NCBI GenBank assembly: GCA_965267485.1
Contig: OZ254080.1
Coordinates: 372,001-436,000 of the forward strand
Length of the DNA: 64,000 nucleotides
Direction of reading: 5' to 3'
Source of the DNA: JANQJA01 sp965267485
GTDB taxonomy: Bacteria; Pseudomonadota; Gammaproteobacteria; Pseudomonadales; Azotimanducaceae
In this document: one piece after another, positions 27,604 to 36,164 of the stretch
How positions within the stretch are numbered: the first letter of the stretch is position 1
Layout of the letters: each line of letters begins with the position of its first letter
Made by a program: the position numbers and the translations under genes
Notes under the pieces: model-generated
Databases searched by the model: none
Told to the model about the DNA's origin: nothing
The model's input: only the letters and a program-made list of their open reading frames with translations

Positions 27604-27984
27604 GCGTGGGAGGTTACCGGTTCAAGCCGTCGATGGCGGATCGCTTACGATGCACTGAAGCAGCAATCAGAAGCAACGTGCGAGTTTGATTACGTGTTCA
27701 CCAACAAAGCCGGTAACCCACTATCGGTGCACAACGTGACAAAACGAGTCTGGTATCCGCTATTGGAATGTATTGGATTACCACTCCGGAGGCCGTACCA
27801 GACCCGCCACACTGCAGCCACGCTGTGGCTTGCGGCAGGCGAGAATCCAGAGTGGATTGCTCGGCAGATGGGACACAGCACAACTGAGATGCTGTTTCGC
27901 ATTTATTCCAGGTATGTGCCAAACCTGACACGCCAGGATGGTTCAGCGTTTGAATCATTGCTGAAGCGCACGCTGACCGAATAA
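27604..27984 (+). pseudogene. Tyrosine recombinase/integrase, C-terminal fragment
   Basis: The catalytic C-terminal part of a phage-type integrase. The Arg box is Tyr-Gln-Thr-Arg-His-Thr-Ala-Ala-Thr-Leu. The His box is Gln-Met-Gly-His-Ser-Thr-Thr-Glu-Met-Leu. The nucleophile tyrosine follows in Ile-Tyr-Ser-Arg-Tyr-Val. The frame opens to the left into IS66 DNA, so the N-terminal arm-binding and core-binding domains are lost. The native boundary is between 27604 and ~27645. It hints that an integrated element once ended near here. Confidence 0.75.
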
Positions 27985-28069
27985 AACCCACACCTCCTGA
28001 TCCCTCAGTCCCACAGGATTTTCAGCAACAGCGACTGATATCCAGAATCTGACCTGCCCACGCTATTGC

Positions 28070-28098
28070 GACACTTTTCAATGATCTCTTGCAGTGTC
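28070..28098 (+). other. Hairpin near the left (terIS-like) end of type B IS91
   Basis: Perfect 6-bp arms GACACT (28070-28075) and AGTGTC (28093-28098) overlap the presumed GTG start of the transposase. It has the same GACAC/GTGTC core as the type A hairpin although the surrounding sequence differs. That suggests selection for the structure. Confidence 0.45.
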
Positions 28099-29551
28099 CC
28101 TATACAACAGTCAGGACATGTTCTGGCCGACAGGTTCGTTTCGCTACGAACGCCATACCCCAGAGACAACACTGTTGTATCAGCTGGTGGAGCGCCACTG
28201 GCCGGAGTTCAAAGCAATGCTATCCGCCCAGGGCAAACAACTGTCGGGTTATGTCGCTCGTGAGTTCGATGACTACCTGAAGTGTGGTCGCCTGGAACAT
28301 GGGTTTCTACGAGTTCGCTGTGATACCTGCCATCATGAGAAGCTCGTGGCTTTCAGCTGTAAACGTCGTGGGTTCTGTCCATCCTGCGGAGCACGGCGGA
28401 TGGTAGACAGTGCTGCACACCTGGTCGATGAGGTCCTGCCCAAACGGCCAATACGGCAATGGGTGCTTAGTGTTCCTTATCCGCTACGCTATCTTTTTGC
28501 GGCCAACCCGAAGGTCATGAGCCAGGTGCTCACAATCGTACATCGCGTCATTAGTACGTTCTTGATCAAGCGTGCCCGCATGACGGTCAAGTCAGGTGCG
28601 CAGAGCGGTGCGGTTACGCTGATTCAACGGTTTGGCTCCGCACTAAATCTAAATCCTCACTTCCATATGCTTTACCTGAACGGCGTCTACGATGCCAAGG
28701 GTTACTTCTGGCCCGTCAAACCGCCTACTTGTGATGACCTGGATGTGATTGCCCACACGATTGCCATCCGCGTTTCACGGTTTCTGGAGAAAGCGGGCTA
28801 CCTGGTCCGCGATGCGGAGTCCGAGTATCTGGATCTGATGCAGGACGAGGAAGATGCTATGGGTGCGATCGTGGGTGCGTCTATTACCTATCGCCTGGCA
28901 TTCGGTCCCAATGCTGGCCGGAAAGCGCTAACGTTACAGACAGTTCCTGTCAAAACCGAACAGAGAAGGGGCGACGACCTGGTAGCCAAACAAGCTGGCT
29001 TTTCTCTGCATGCTGGTATCGCCTGCAAGTCTAATCAGCGCAAGAAGCTTGAGCGCTTGTGCCGGTACATTACGCGGCCAGCTATTGCGGAGAAGCGGCT
29101 TTCCCTTGCCAACAACGGCAACGTCGTCATCGCGTTGAAGACGCCCTACGATGATGGCACCACTCATGTGGTACTCAGCCCCACGGAATTCATGGGGCGT
29201 CTGGCGGCGTTGGTACCCAGACCACGGGTGAATCTAACAAGATTCCATGGGGTGTTCTCGCCCAACAGTAAACTGCGTGAATATGTTGTTCCTCAGAAAC
29301 CTGTCGAAGAACCAGAGAACCCGAAACCGAAGGCCTATACGATGACCTGGGCGCAGCGGCTCAAGCGGGTGTTTTTCATAGATATTGAGAAATGTGAAAA
29401 GTGCGGTGGGCCAGTTCGAATCATCGCATCGATTGAAGATCCAGATGTTATTCAGAAGATCCTGAAGCACCTGGGAATGGATCAGCCAGTAGATCCACAG
29501 AACCGCTCACCACCAGCAGACCTGACCGACCAACAAACGACGCTATTCTGA
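28094..29551 (+). CDS. IS91-family rolling-circle transposase (type B, copy 1)
   Basis: A 485-residue homologue of the type A transposase, clearly diverged but colinear. Zinc ligands are at Cys76/Cys79 and further on, followed by His-Phe-His and the Arg-Tyr-Ile-Thr-Arg-Pro tyrosine motif. A C-terminal Cys-Glu-Lys-Cys-Gly-Gly-Pro site is also present. The start is GTG 28094, aligned with the TTG of type A; ATG 28118 is the alternative. Complete and probably active. A 5'-truncated second copy lies 10,096 bp downstream in the same orientation. Confidence 0.92.
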   Translation: MSLYNSQDMFWPTGSFRYERHTPETTLLYQLVERHWPEFKAMLSAQGKQLSGYVAREFDDYLKCGRLEHGFLRVRCDTCHHEKLVAFSCKRRGFCPSCGARRMVDSAAHLVDEVLPKRPIRQWVLSVPYPLRYLFAANPKVMSQVLTIVHRVISTFLIKRARMTVKSGAQSGAVTLIQRFGSALNLNPHFHMLYLNGVYDAKGYFWPVKPPTCDDLDVIAHTIAIRVSRFLEKAGYLVRDAESEYLDLMQDEEDAMGAIVGASITYRLAFGPNAGRKALTLQTVPVKTEQRRGDDLVAKQAGFSLHAGIACKSNQRKKLERLCRYITRPAIAEKRLSLANNGNVVIALKTPYDDGTTHVVLSPTEFMGRLAALVPRPRVNLTRFHGVFSPNSKLREYVVPQKPVEEPENPKPKAYTMTWAQRLKRVFFIDIEKCEKCGGPVRIIASIEDPDVIQKILKHLGMDQPVDPQNRSPPADLTDQQTTLF

Positions 29552-29749
29552 ATTCCAGCCCATCGACTGCACGGTCGGTGACTGTCGTGATCGGCCAAGA
29601 TTTGGATTCTAGAGACACATCGCTGAATTTCTGATGCCCAACCCATTTACTCGTGGATGAAGTCTCGAAAAGAGGGGATTACGGGCATCTCGCACGGATG
29701 ACGATACTTTTCTGAATGTTGAAAAAAGGTGTTTATTCTTACTAACCGC

Positions 29750-29826
29750 GAGGCGATTCGGTCCACATCACCGGGCCCATGGAATGGCGCTCGAAAATCG
29801 GCAAGTTGCCTGTGACTGAAGCCTGA
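29750..29826 (+). pseudogene. Possible 3' remnant of a gene cut by IS91 type B
   Basis: Right after the IS end a short frame reads Asp-Ser-Val-His-Ile-Thr-Gly-Pro-Met-Glu-Trp-Arg-Ser-Lys-Ile-Gly-Lys-Leu-Pro, then stops at 29826. It looks like the tail of a protein, but I do not recognise the family. The rest up to 30013 contains an imperfect 12-bp hairpin (29835-29866) and the upstream region of the carboxylase gene. Confidence 0.3.
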
Positions 29827-29834
29827 TGGCTTTT

Positions 29835-29866
29835 GACGCTGGCGGCGATCATTTGCCGTCAGCGTC
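29835..29866. other. Strong hairpin upstream of the carboxylase gene
   Basis: Twelve-base arms (29835-29846 and 29855-29866) pair with a single G-T wobble around an 8-base loop. No U-tract follows on either strand, so it is not a clear terminator. It may stop or stabilise transcription coming from the truncated gene and IS to its left. Confidence 0.4.
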
Positions 29867-30013
29867 ACCCTCACTTAAAACGCTTTCCAATCAAAGACTT
29901 AACTCGGTACTTCTCAAGTGACTTCGTTGATCTGACGGGGTGATTCAGGTACATTCGTTGGTTACTCGCGCGAGCCGCCGGCGGCGCAATCAGATTTAAG
30001 GAAAACAACGTCA

Positions 30014-33000
30014 ATGGCTGAGAAATCCGCTTCGGTAGACCAGCTCTATGTCCTTGCGGAGAACCTGTCGCAAGACTTCTCACTTTTTCCCAGCAAGCAG
30101 CCGGCATCGGTCATCGATGGCCTGCTGACTGAAAGCCAGATTCGACGCAAGGTTGAGGAATTGAAGGCGATGGACGTCGATGCCTACATCGCCGCGACCA
30201 TCGCGCCTTGCGAGGAAGCGTCGCGGCCAGGGGCGCGGGATGTCATCGCTGCGATGGAACTGCTGGTCCACCGTGAAATCGTTAATGGTCCGCTGTACGC
30301 GGCCGAGGTCGAGCTCGACTTCAATGGCGTTGGGCGCCGCGTCGGCTTTATCTGCCAGAATCGCACGCACGCATCCGGCGTGTGGATGCCCGAGCATCAT
30401 GAGCAGGCAGCCCAACTTGCCAGCGAGTTCGCGATTCGCTCGATGCCGATCGTCTGCTTCATGGATACGCCCGGCGCTGATGCCGGTGCCGAGGCCAACG
30501 CCAACAACCAGGCCCACGCGATCTCGAGACTGATCGCCGAGCTGTGTAACGTCGATGTGCCGACGGTCGGCGTGATCCTTGGTCAGGGTTACTCCGGCGG
30601 TGCGATTCCGCTTGCGGCCAGTAACCTGCTCGTGTCGTGTCGAACGGCAGTGTTCAATACGATTCACCCGAAGGGGCTCGCGAGCCTCGTGCGTCGCTAC
30701 AACCTGTCATGGCAGGAGTGTGCGCAGTTCGTCGGCGTCTCGCCGTATGAGCTCTATCAGCAGGGACTGATCGACGGCGTTATCGACTTTGATCCAGGCG
30801 ATACGAAAAAACTCGGCAATCTGAAGAGCGTGATTGTCTCGGGCATCTTGTCGATCGAGAACTCGGCCAAAGAGTTCGTCGCCCAGCAGCCCGAGATGTT
30901 CGACCACTACAAGCGCAACATCACGCGCTATCTGCGCCCCTCAGAAACACTGTCAGCCGTTCATGCCAGTTCAACACTCAAGCTGCGTACGTCGCCGACC
31001 GAGTACCCGAACCTGTTTGGTGCGACGTTCCGCTATCTGCGGTACCTCGGCCTGCGCAAGCGCATTCGCAGTACGACCATTGGGCAGTACGGAAGGCTCG
31101 CCACCAGTGATATTCCGGAAGGTGAGCTTGCCAGTCGTCTTCACCGCGAACGACGCACGGCGTTTCTGAGCTGGCTGCAGGATCCCGACAAGGTGCTGTA
31201 TGACGACGCGCTGAACAAGGCGTGGAAAAACTACGTCGAAAAGAAACAGCAGGCCGGTGACGAACGCGGCCGCATCGCACAGCTGTTGTTCGGTGAGCCG
31301 GTCAAGAACTACGAGAACGCAAAGCGCGACCTCTGTCTGGTTGCGGGCATGCATCTGTTTAACCGCTGGAAAGCGGACGCGCGCGACAACATGATCGCCC
31401 TGATCGAACATATCCAGGACGAGACCGCTGCGTCGTTCCTGCTGGGGCCCCCTGATATCAAGGATGTCAAAGTGCTGCTGCGATCGATGTCGGATTCCGA
31501 GGCGCCGTTCATCACCGAGATCAAGTCGCGCTTCGGTTTCGAGGGCAAGAAGCTGTTCTCGACCAAATACATCGAAAAGAATTCGGAAGAGTTCCTGACC
31601 AAGCAACTCCTTTCCGAGCTGAACCTCATCCTTGAGGGGCCGTCACTGTATGACGAGTCGATTCTTGAGGGGCAGGCGCTGTCCGAATACTCGACCACCC
31701 TGCTGGCGGAGGGCGATTCCGTTCGCACGATCGAGTTGAATCGTCGGCTCATCGAAGACTCGCTGTGGTCTTATGTCGCGCGCAAAACTGAATCAGTTCG
31801 CGAGCCAACCGAGCAGGATCGAACGATTCTCGACATCATCTCGGATGACGACATTCGCGATGAGTTTGTCGAGGAGTGCAAGAACTTCATTACGTTCCAG
31901 ACCGTTTACGACACGCTGATCGGCGATCTCGTTTCAGTCGCCCGACACGCCAACGAGTCGCGCACGTTGCCTTCCGATGTGATCGATTCCCTGCTGGAGA
32001 AATCGCTTGAGCAGGCGCAGTCGATGTCGGTTTTTGCCGGCCGCGCCAAGGAAGACATTGCGTCCTCGTTCGCGGCATGGATGGCGACGCTGGTCGGTCA
32101 CTCGCGCGGCCAGCCTTTCCTGAAATCGGTCGAGGAATGGAATCGCGTTGTTCATATCGAAAAGTCGGACACGCTGTTCGTGGTCGTGAGCTTCTTCTTC
32201 GAACGCCTGCTTCCCGAGTACTACGCGTCGAAGGAAGGCAACAAGAGTTACTACGGCAAGGTTGAGCCGGTACGGATTGGTCGCCGCAAGGATTTCTGGA
32301 ACCGTCTGACGATCGCCTATCGTGATCTGCTCTTTAACGAGGTGTTGACTGGAGAAAAGCGCAGTCGCCACACCACGAAGGACAGCCTCATTGAACGCTT
32401 CGTCGACAATTTCGAGGAGATGAACGGCGATCTGATGTCGGCCAACCCGGTTGCGTTCCCGACCTTCCGCACCACCATCGAAACGGCGCTGAAAAACGAT
32501 GTGACACCGTCGGGACTGGTGACCGGTATTGGCGATTTCAAAACGGCTTCTGGCAGCTACCGTGCCGGCGTCGTCGTCTCGAATGTCGACTTCCAGGTGG
32601 GCTGTATCGACAACGCGGACTGCGTGAAGTTCTGCAAGCTGCTCGTCGAATGTGCGCTCCAGCGGCTTCCTGTCGTCTGCTTTATCTCCAGTGGCGGGAT
32701 GCAGACCAAAGAGGGCGCGGCCGCGCTTTTCACAATGGCCGTCGTCAACGACCGCATCACCCGATTCGTCCGCGACAATGATCTGCCAATCATCATGTTC
32801 GGCTTCGGCGACTGTACGGGCGGTGCCCAGGCCAGCTTCGTGACGCATCCGCTGGTGCAGACCTACTACTTCTCTGGCACCAGCATGCCGTTCGCCGGAC
32901 AGGCAGTGGTGGAGTCAAACCTGCCGTTCACCTGCCTGCTCAGTAATTATCTGTCGATCAAGCAGGGTGCGATGCGCGGACTTGTCAGCCACCCGTTTGC

Positions 33001-34924
33001 GGCGAACCTCGACGAGAAGCTGCGACAGATTGATCCTGAGGTTCCGCTGCCGACAGAAACTGTCGAGCAGGTCGTCGAGCGCATCATGTCGGGCAGCTAT
33101 GCCGCTTCCGAACCGCTCGTAACCAAGGAAGTTCTCAAGGAAGAAGACCTGTTCCGCCCGATCAGGAAGACACTGATTCATGCGCGTGGCTGTACGGCCG
33201 TCAAACTCGTCACCAAGGCGAAAGAGTTTGGTTACGACGTGGTGCTGGTGCAGTCGGACCCGGATATGGATTCCGTGCCGGCTGATCTGGTGAGGGACGA
33301 TGAGCGCCACTCACTGGTCTGTATCGGCGGTAATACATCCGATGAGAGTTATCTCAATGCGCTCAGCGTGATCAGTATTGCGCAGGCCGAAAACGTCGAC
33401 TCGCTGCACCCGGGCATTGGCTTTCTCTCGGAAGAAGCGAATTTCGCGCGCCTCGTGCGCCAGCGTGGTGTGAACTTCATTGGCCCCAAGTTCTCCAGCA
33501 TGGAGACAATGAGCAACAAGTCGAACGCGATCAACACGACCATGAAGATTGGCGTCCCGGTTGTGCCGGGCAGCCATGGCATCGTTAACACCTGGGAGCG
33601 CGCCGCCGAGATTTCCGAGAACATCGGCTATCCGGTTCTGCTGAAAGCGGTCCAGGGTGGCGGCGGCAAGGGCATCGTCGCTGTGCACCGGCCCGAGCAG
33701 CTTCACGGCCTGTTCCATCAGGTATCTTCGGAAGCAAAGGCGGCCTTCGGCAATGGCGATCTGTACATCGAGAAGTTTGTCACGTCGATGCGCCACATCG
33801 AGGCCCAGGTGCTGCGCGATACGCACGGCAATACACATGTGCTTGGCATCCGTGACTGCTCCGTCCAGCGCAACAACCAGAAGCTGATGGAAGAGTCCGG
33901 CTCGACCATGCTGTCGGACAAGAGAAAGGCGCAGGTGCTGGAATATGCCCGCAAGATCGCCGATGCCGTCGACTACGTCGGTGCGGGCACCGTCGAGTTC
34001 ATCTACAACGTGCCTGACGACGCAATCTATTTCATGGAAATGAATACGCGGCTGCAGGTTGAGCATCCGGTGACCGAGATGACGACTAACGTCGACATCG
34101 TCAGAAAGCAGTTCGAGATTGCCTCGGGTGAGAGCATCGCGGACCTTGAGTATCCGGAGAATGGATACGCACTCGAAGTGCGGGTTAACGCCGAGAAGGC
34201 TGTGCTGAATTCAGAAGGCAACGTTTCATTCTCGCCGACGCCGGGTGAGATCACTCGCTGCGAGTTGCCGGAAGAGGAGGGTGTGAATCTGATCTCGATG
34301 GCGGCGGAGGGCAAGGTCGTGCCGCCGTTCTACGACAGTCTGGTCTGCCAGATCATTTGCTATGGCAAGGACCGCAACGACGCGATCGAGAAGATGTACA
34401 ACTACCTCGACCGGGTCGTGATTCATGGCATTTCTACCAACATTTCGCTGGTGAAACGCATCCTGAAGGATCAGGAGTTCATCGACGGGCAGTACGATAC
34501 GGGCTACCTGCCCAAATTCCTGAAGCGGATAAACGCGAATGACCTCATTGATGAAATCGAGGAGGCATCGGGGACGGCAGGCACCGAGATTGATCTTGAA
34601 ATGCTTCGCATCGAAGGCAGCGATGAACTCAAGGTGCTCTCGCCCTCAACCGGCGTGTTCTACCTGACGCCTTCGCCCAGTGAGCCGGAGTATGTTCAGG
34701 TCGGCGACGAGGTGACGACGGGCGATACGCTGTGTCAGCTGGAGGCGATGAAAGTCTTTACGCCGCTGAATCTCAACACGTTTGCCGGTGACAGTGGCGA
34801 GGTTTACTCATCGGCGCAGACATATGAGGTCACGCGCATTAACGTGTCCAGCGGTCAGCAGGTCAACGAAGGCGATTTGCTGTTTGTCATTCGACCCAAG
34901 ATTGCCGAAGAACAGGCTGCCTAG
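30014..34924 (+). CDS. Single-chain acyl-CoA carboxylase: CT-alpha, CT-beta, biotin carboxylase, BCCP
   Basis: The product has 1636 residues. Residues ~60-330 are AccA-like carboxyltransferase, with Asp-Thr-Pro-Gly-Ala-Asp at 151 and Gly-Gln-Gly-Tyr-Ser-Gly-Gly-Ala near 196. Residues ~330-800 form a helical stretch I do not recognise. Residues ~805-1040 are AccD-like, with Ser-Ser-Gly-Gly-Met-Gln-Thr-Lys-Glu-Gly and no zinc finger. Residues ~1049-1505 are biotin carboxylase, with His-Pro-Gly-Ile-Gly-Phe-Leu-Ser-Glu, the glycine loop Gly-Gly-Gly-Gly-Lys-Gly, and Asn-Thr-Arg-Leu-Gln-Val-Glu-His-Pro. The end is a biotin carrier domain, with Glu-Ala-Met-Lys placing biotin on Lys1580. The overall reaction is ATP- and bicarbonate-dependent carboxylation of an acyl-CoA, probably acetyl-CoA. 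The order is the reverse of eukaryotic ACC (BC-BCCP-CT). An AAGGAAA site precedes the ATG. Confidence 0.92.
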   Translation: MAEKSASVDQLYVLAENLSQDFSLFPSKQPASVIDGLLTESQIRRKVEELKAMDVDAYIAATIAPCEEASRPGARDVIAAMELLVHREIVNGPLYAAEVELDFNGVGRRVGFICQNRTHASGVWMPEHHEQAAQLASEFAIRSMPIVCFMDTPGADAGAEANANNQAHAISRLIAELCNVDVPTVGVILGQGYSGGAIPLAASNLLVSCRTAVFNTIHPKGLASLVRRYNLSWQECAQFVGVSPYELYQQGLIDGVIDFDPGDTKKLGNLKSVIVSGILSIENSAKEFVAQQPEMFDHYKRNITRYLRPSETLSAVHASSTLKLRTSPTEYPNLFGATFRYLRYLGLRKRIRSTTIGQYGRLATSDIPEGELASRLHRERRTAFLSWLQDPDKVLYDDALNKAWKNYVEKKQQAGDERGRIAQLLFGEPVKNYENAKRDLCLVAGMHLFNRWKADARDNMIALIEHIQDETAASFLLGPPDIKDVKVLLRSMSDSEAPFITEIKSRFGFEGKKLFSTKYIEKNSEEFLTKQLLSELNLILEGPSLYDESILEGQALSEYSTTLLAEGDSVRTIELNRRLIEDSLWSYVARKTESVREPTEQDRTILDIISDDDIRDEFVEECKNFITFQTVYDTLIGDLVSVARHANESRTLPSDVIDSLLEKSLEQAQSMSVFAGRAKEDIASSFAAWMATLVGHSRGQPFLKSVEEWNRVVHIEKSDTLFVVVSFFFERLLPEYYASKEGNKSYYGKVEPVRIGRRKDFWNRLTIAYRDLLFNEVLTGEKRSRHTTKDSLIERFVDNFEEMNGDLMSANPVAFPTFRTTIETALKNDVTPSGLVTGIGDFKTASGSYRAGVVVSNVDFQVGCIDNADCVKFCKLLVECALQRLPVVCFISSGGMQTKEGAAALFTMAVVNDRITRFVRDNDLPIIMFGFGDCTGGAQASFVTHPLVQTYYFSGTSMPFAGQAVVESNLPFTCLLSNYLSIKQGAMRGLVSHPFAANLDEKLRQIDPEVPLPTETVEQVVERIMSGSYAASEPLVTKEVLKEEDLFRPIRKTLIHARGCTAVKLVTKAKEFGYDVVLVQSDPDMDSVPADLVRDDERHSLVCIGGNTSDESYLNALSVISIAQAENVDSLHPGIGFLSEEANFARLVRQRGVNFIGPKFSSMETMSNKSNAINTTMKIGVPVVPGSHGIVNTWERAAEISENIGYPVLLKAVQGGGGKGIVAVHRPEQLHGLFHQVSSEAKAAFGNGDLYIEKFVTSMRHIEAQVLRDTHGNTHVLGIRDCSVQRNNQKLMEESGSTMLSDKRKAQVLEYARKIADAVDYVGAGTVEFIYNVPDDAIYFMEMNTRLQVEHPVTEMTTNVDIVRKQFEIASGESIADLEYPENGYALEVRVNAEKAVLNSEGNVSFSPTPGEITRCELPEEEGVNLISMAAEGKVVPPFYDSLVCQIICYGKDRNDAIEKMYNYLDRVVIHGISTNISLVKRILKDQEFIDGQYDTGYLPKFLKRINANDLIDEIEEASGTAGTEIDLEMLRIEGSDELKVLSPSTGVFYLTPSPSEPEYVQVGDEVTTGDTLCQLEAMKVFTPLNLNTFAGDSGEVYSSAQTYEVTRINVSSGQQVNEGDLLFVIRPKIAEEQAA

Positions 34925-34945
34925 GGGCAGCCTTTCGGGCTCGCT

Positions 34946-35677
34946 CTAGCCGGCGAGCTCGGCAACGCCTTTCACGATATACACCGCGCCGATCGCCATG
35001 ATCGCGTAGCGGCCCCATGTCCTGAACTGATCGTCGTGCAAACGATCAACCACCAGTTTGCCAAGCCAGTTGCCGGAAATCGCGGCGGCGATCACGGCGG
35101 GGAAAATCCAGAGCGCAAGCTCTGCCTCCACGGCGATGAAAAAGCCGTAATAGCCAAGCTTCAGGATGTGTCCGAGGGTCTGGGTCACGGCCTTTGTCGC
35201 CAGCACCTCGTATCTCGTCAGTCTGCTGCCAACGTAAAACACATCGAGTACCGGTCCGCTTGCCCCGGCGAGCATTTGCGCCGCGGTGACCAGAACGCCG
35301 CAGCCGAATGCGACCGGTGGACGTTCGATATCGACGTGTAGTGTCCTGGGCATGACCAGTGCGACGAAAGGAAACGCGCCGATCAGAATAAACATAAGCC
35401 CCTTGTCAGGTACGAAGGCAATGCCAATAAACGCGGCGAGGACGACAGCGGCGCCGATCGCATAGGGAACAAGTACCCGGATTCTTATATGAGTGCGGTA
35501 GAGCCAGACTCTGGACCCGTTGGAGACGGCCTGCGCAACGCCGTGCAGGACCATCGCGGCTGGCACTGAGAGAAAGAAGCCGAATACGCCCATCAGGATC
35601 AGGCCGCCAGCCATGCTGAGCACGCCACTGATCAGGCTCGTCAGCAGCGTTGCGGCAATCAGAATCAGATAGGTCAC
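34946..35677 (-). CDS. TauE/SafE family permease
   Basis: A 243-residue membrane protein with about seven to eight hydrophobic segments and the TauE/SafE duplicated layout. It begins with Ile-Ser-Gly-Val-Leu-Ser-Met-Ala-Gly-Gly-Leu-Ile, the usual glycine-rich first helix. The mid-protein repeat has Ala-Gly-Ala-Ser-Gly-Pro-Val-Leu-Asp. Members export sulfite, organosulfonates or related anions; the substrate here is unknown. The start is a GTG at 35677. It converges with the carboxylase gene and is separated from the divergent LysR gene by the 159-bp repeats. Confidence 0.85.
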   Translation of the reverse strand: MTYLILIAATLLTSLISGVLSMAGGLILMGVFGFFLSVPAAMVLHGVAQAVSNGSRVWLYRTHIRIRVLVPYAIGAAVVLAAFIGIAFVPDKGLMFILIGAFPFVALVMPRTLHVDIERPPVAFGCGVLVTAAQMLAGASGPVLDVFYVGSRLTRYEVLATKAVTQTLGHILKLGYYGFFIAVEAELALWIFPAVIAAAISGNWLGKLVVDRLHDDQFRTWGRYAIMAIGAVYIVKGVAELAG

Positions 35678-35702
35678 TGGTTAGCCTCTTGGTTCCGCAG
35701 TT

Positions 35703-36080
35703 GATGATGACAAGGCCCTTTCTCCGGAGGCCCGCTTGCGCCGCTCCGCGGTCCCCTCGCAGACTCGGGAGCCTGTAGTCTCCCTCGTGATGCTCGGCGC
35801 TGCGCTCAATGCCTCCTGCGAAAGAACCTTGTCATCATCAACTGCTGGCGCTTCGGCGTTCGATGATGACAAGGCCCTTTCTCCGGAGGCCCGCTTGCGC
35901 CGCTCCGCGGTCCCCTCGCAGACTCGGGAGCCTGTAGTCTCCCTCGTGATGCTCGGCGCTGCGCTCAATGCCTCCTGCGAAAGAACCTTGTCATCATCAA
36001 CTGCTGGCGCTTCGGCGTTCGATGATGACAAGGCCCTTTCTCCGGGGGCTCGCTTGCGACGCTCCGCGGTCCCCTCGCAG
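35703..36080. repeat. 159-bp tandem repeat (2.4 copies) bounded by 20-bp inverted repeats
   Basis: Units begin at 35703, 35862 and 36021; the first two are identical and the third stops after 60 bp with a few changes. Within each full unit the first 20 bases (35703-35722, 35862-35881) are the inverted complement of bases 118-137 (35820-35839, 35979-35998) with two mismatches. This gives a 137-bp MITE-like block plus a 22-bp linker. 159 is divisible by 3 and both strands stay open, which creates long spurious reading frames. Confidence 0.9.
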
Positions 36081-36120
36081 TCCAGCGCTGCGATGATGCA
36101 CGCTACCTGACCTATGCGAT

Positions 36121-36151
36121 AAGCGAATCATTGGCATACAATAGTTCGCTT
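36121..36151. promoter_or_regulatory. Inverted repeat upstream of the LysR gene (candidate operator)
   Basis: Perfect 7-bp arms AAGCGAA (36121-36127) and TTCGCTT (36145-36151), 17 bp apart, end 13 bp before the lysR ATG. A TACAAT (-10-like, 36137-36142) sits inside. LysR proteins usually bind such dyads and control themselves; binding here is inferred. Confidence 0.45.
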
Positions 36152-36164
36152 GGGGGAATAGTTC

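Larger units (their letters stand above)
28000..29749 (+). mobile_element. IS91-family element, type B, copy 1 (complete)
   Basis: The right end is fixed near 29748-29749, because copy 2 diverges there after a terminus ending CTTACTAACCG. This parallels the CTTATCCCCG end of type A. The left end is only approximate; a GACACT/AGTGTC hairpin (28070-28098) marks the same region as in type A. The region 29552-29749 is the non-coding right arm. Confidence 0.75.

Noticed and set aside
29835..29866. Intrinsic terminator before the carboxylase gene
   Set aside because: The stem is strong but neither strand has a following U-tract; recorded only as a hairpin.
35703..36080. Repeat array considered as a CRISPR
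   Set aside because: The period is 159 bp with identical units and no variable spacers; no cas genes are near.
35681..36110. Two overlapping frames (116 and 124 residues) with 53-residue repeats
   Set aside because: They arise because the 159-bp DNA repeat is a multiple of three and lacks stops in both strands; the inverted termini indicate a DNA or RNA element, not a protein.
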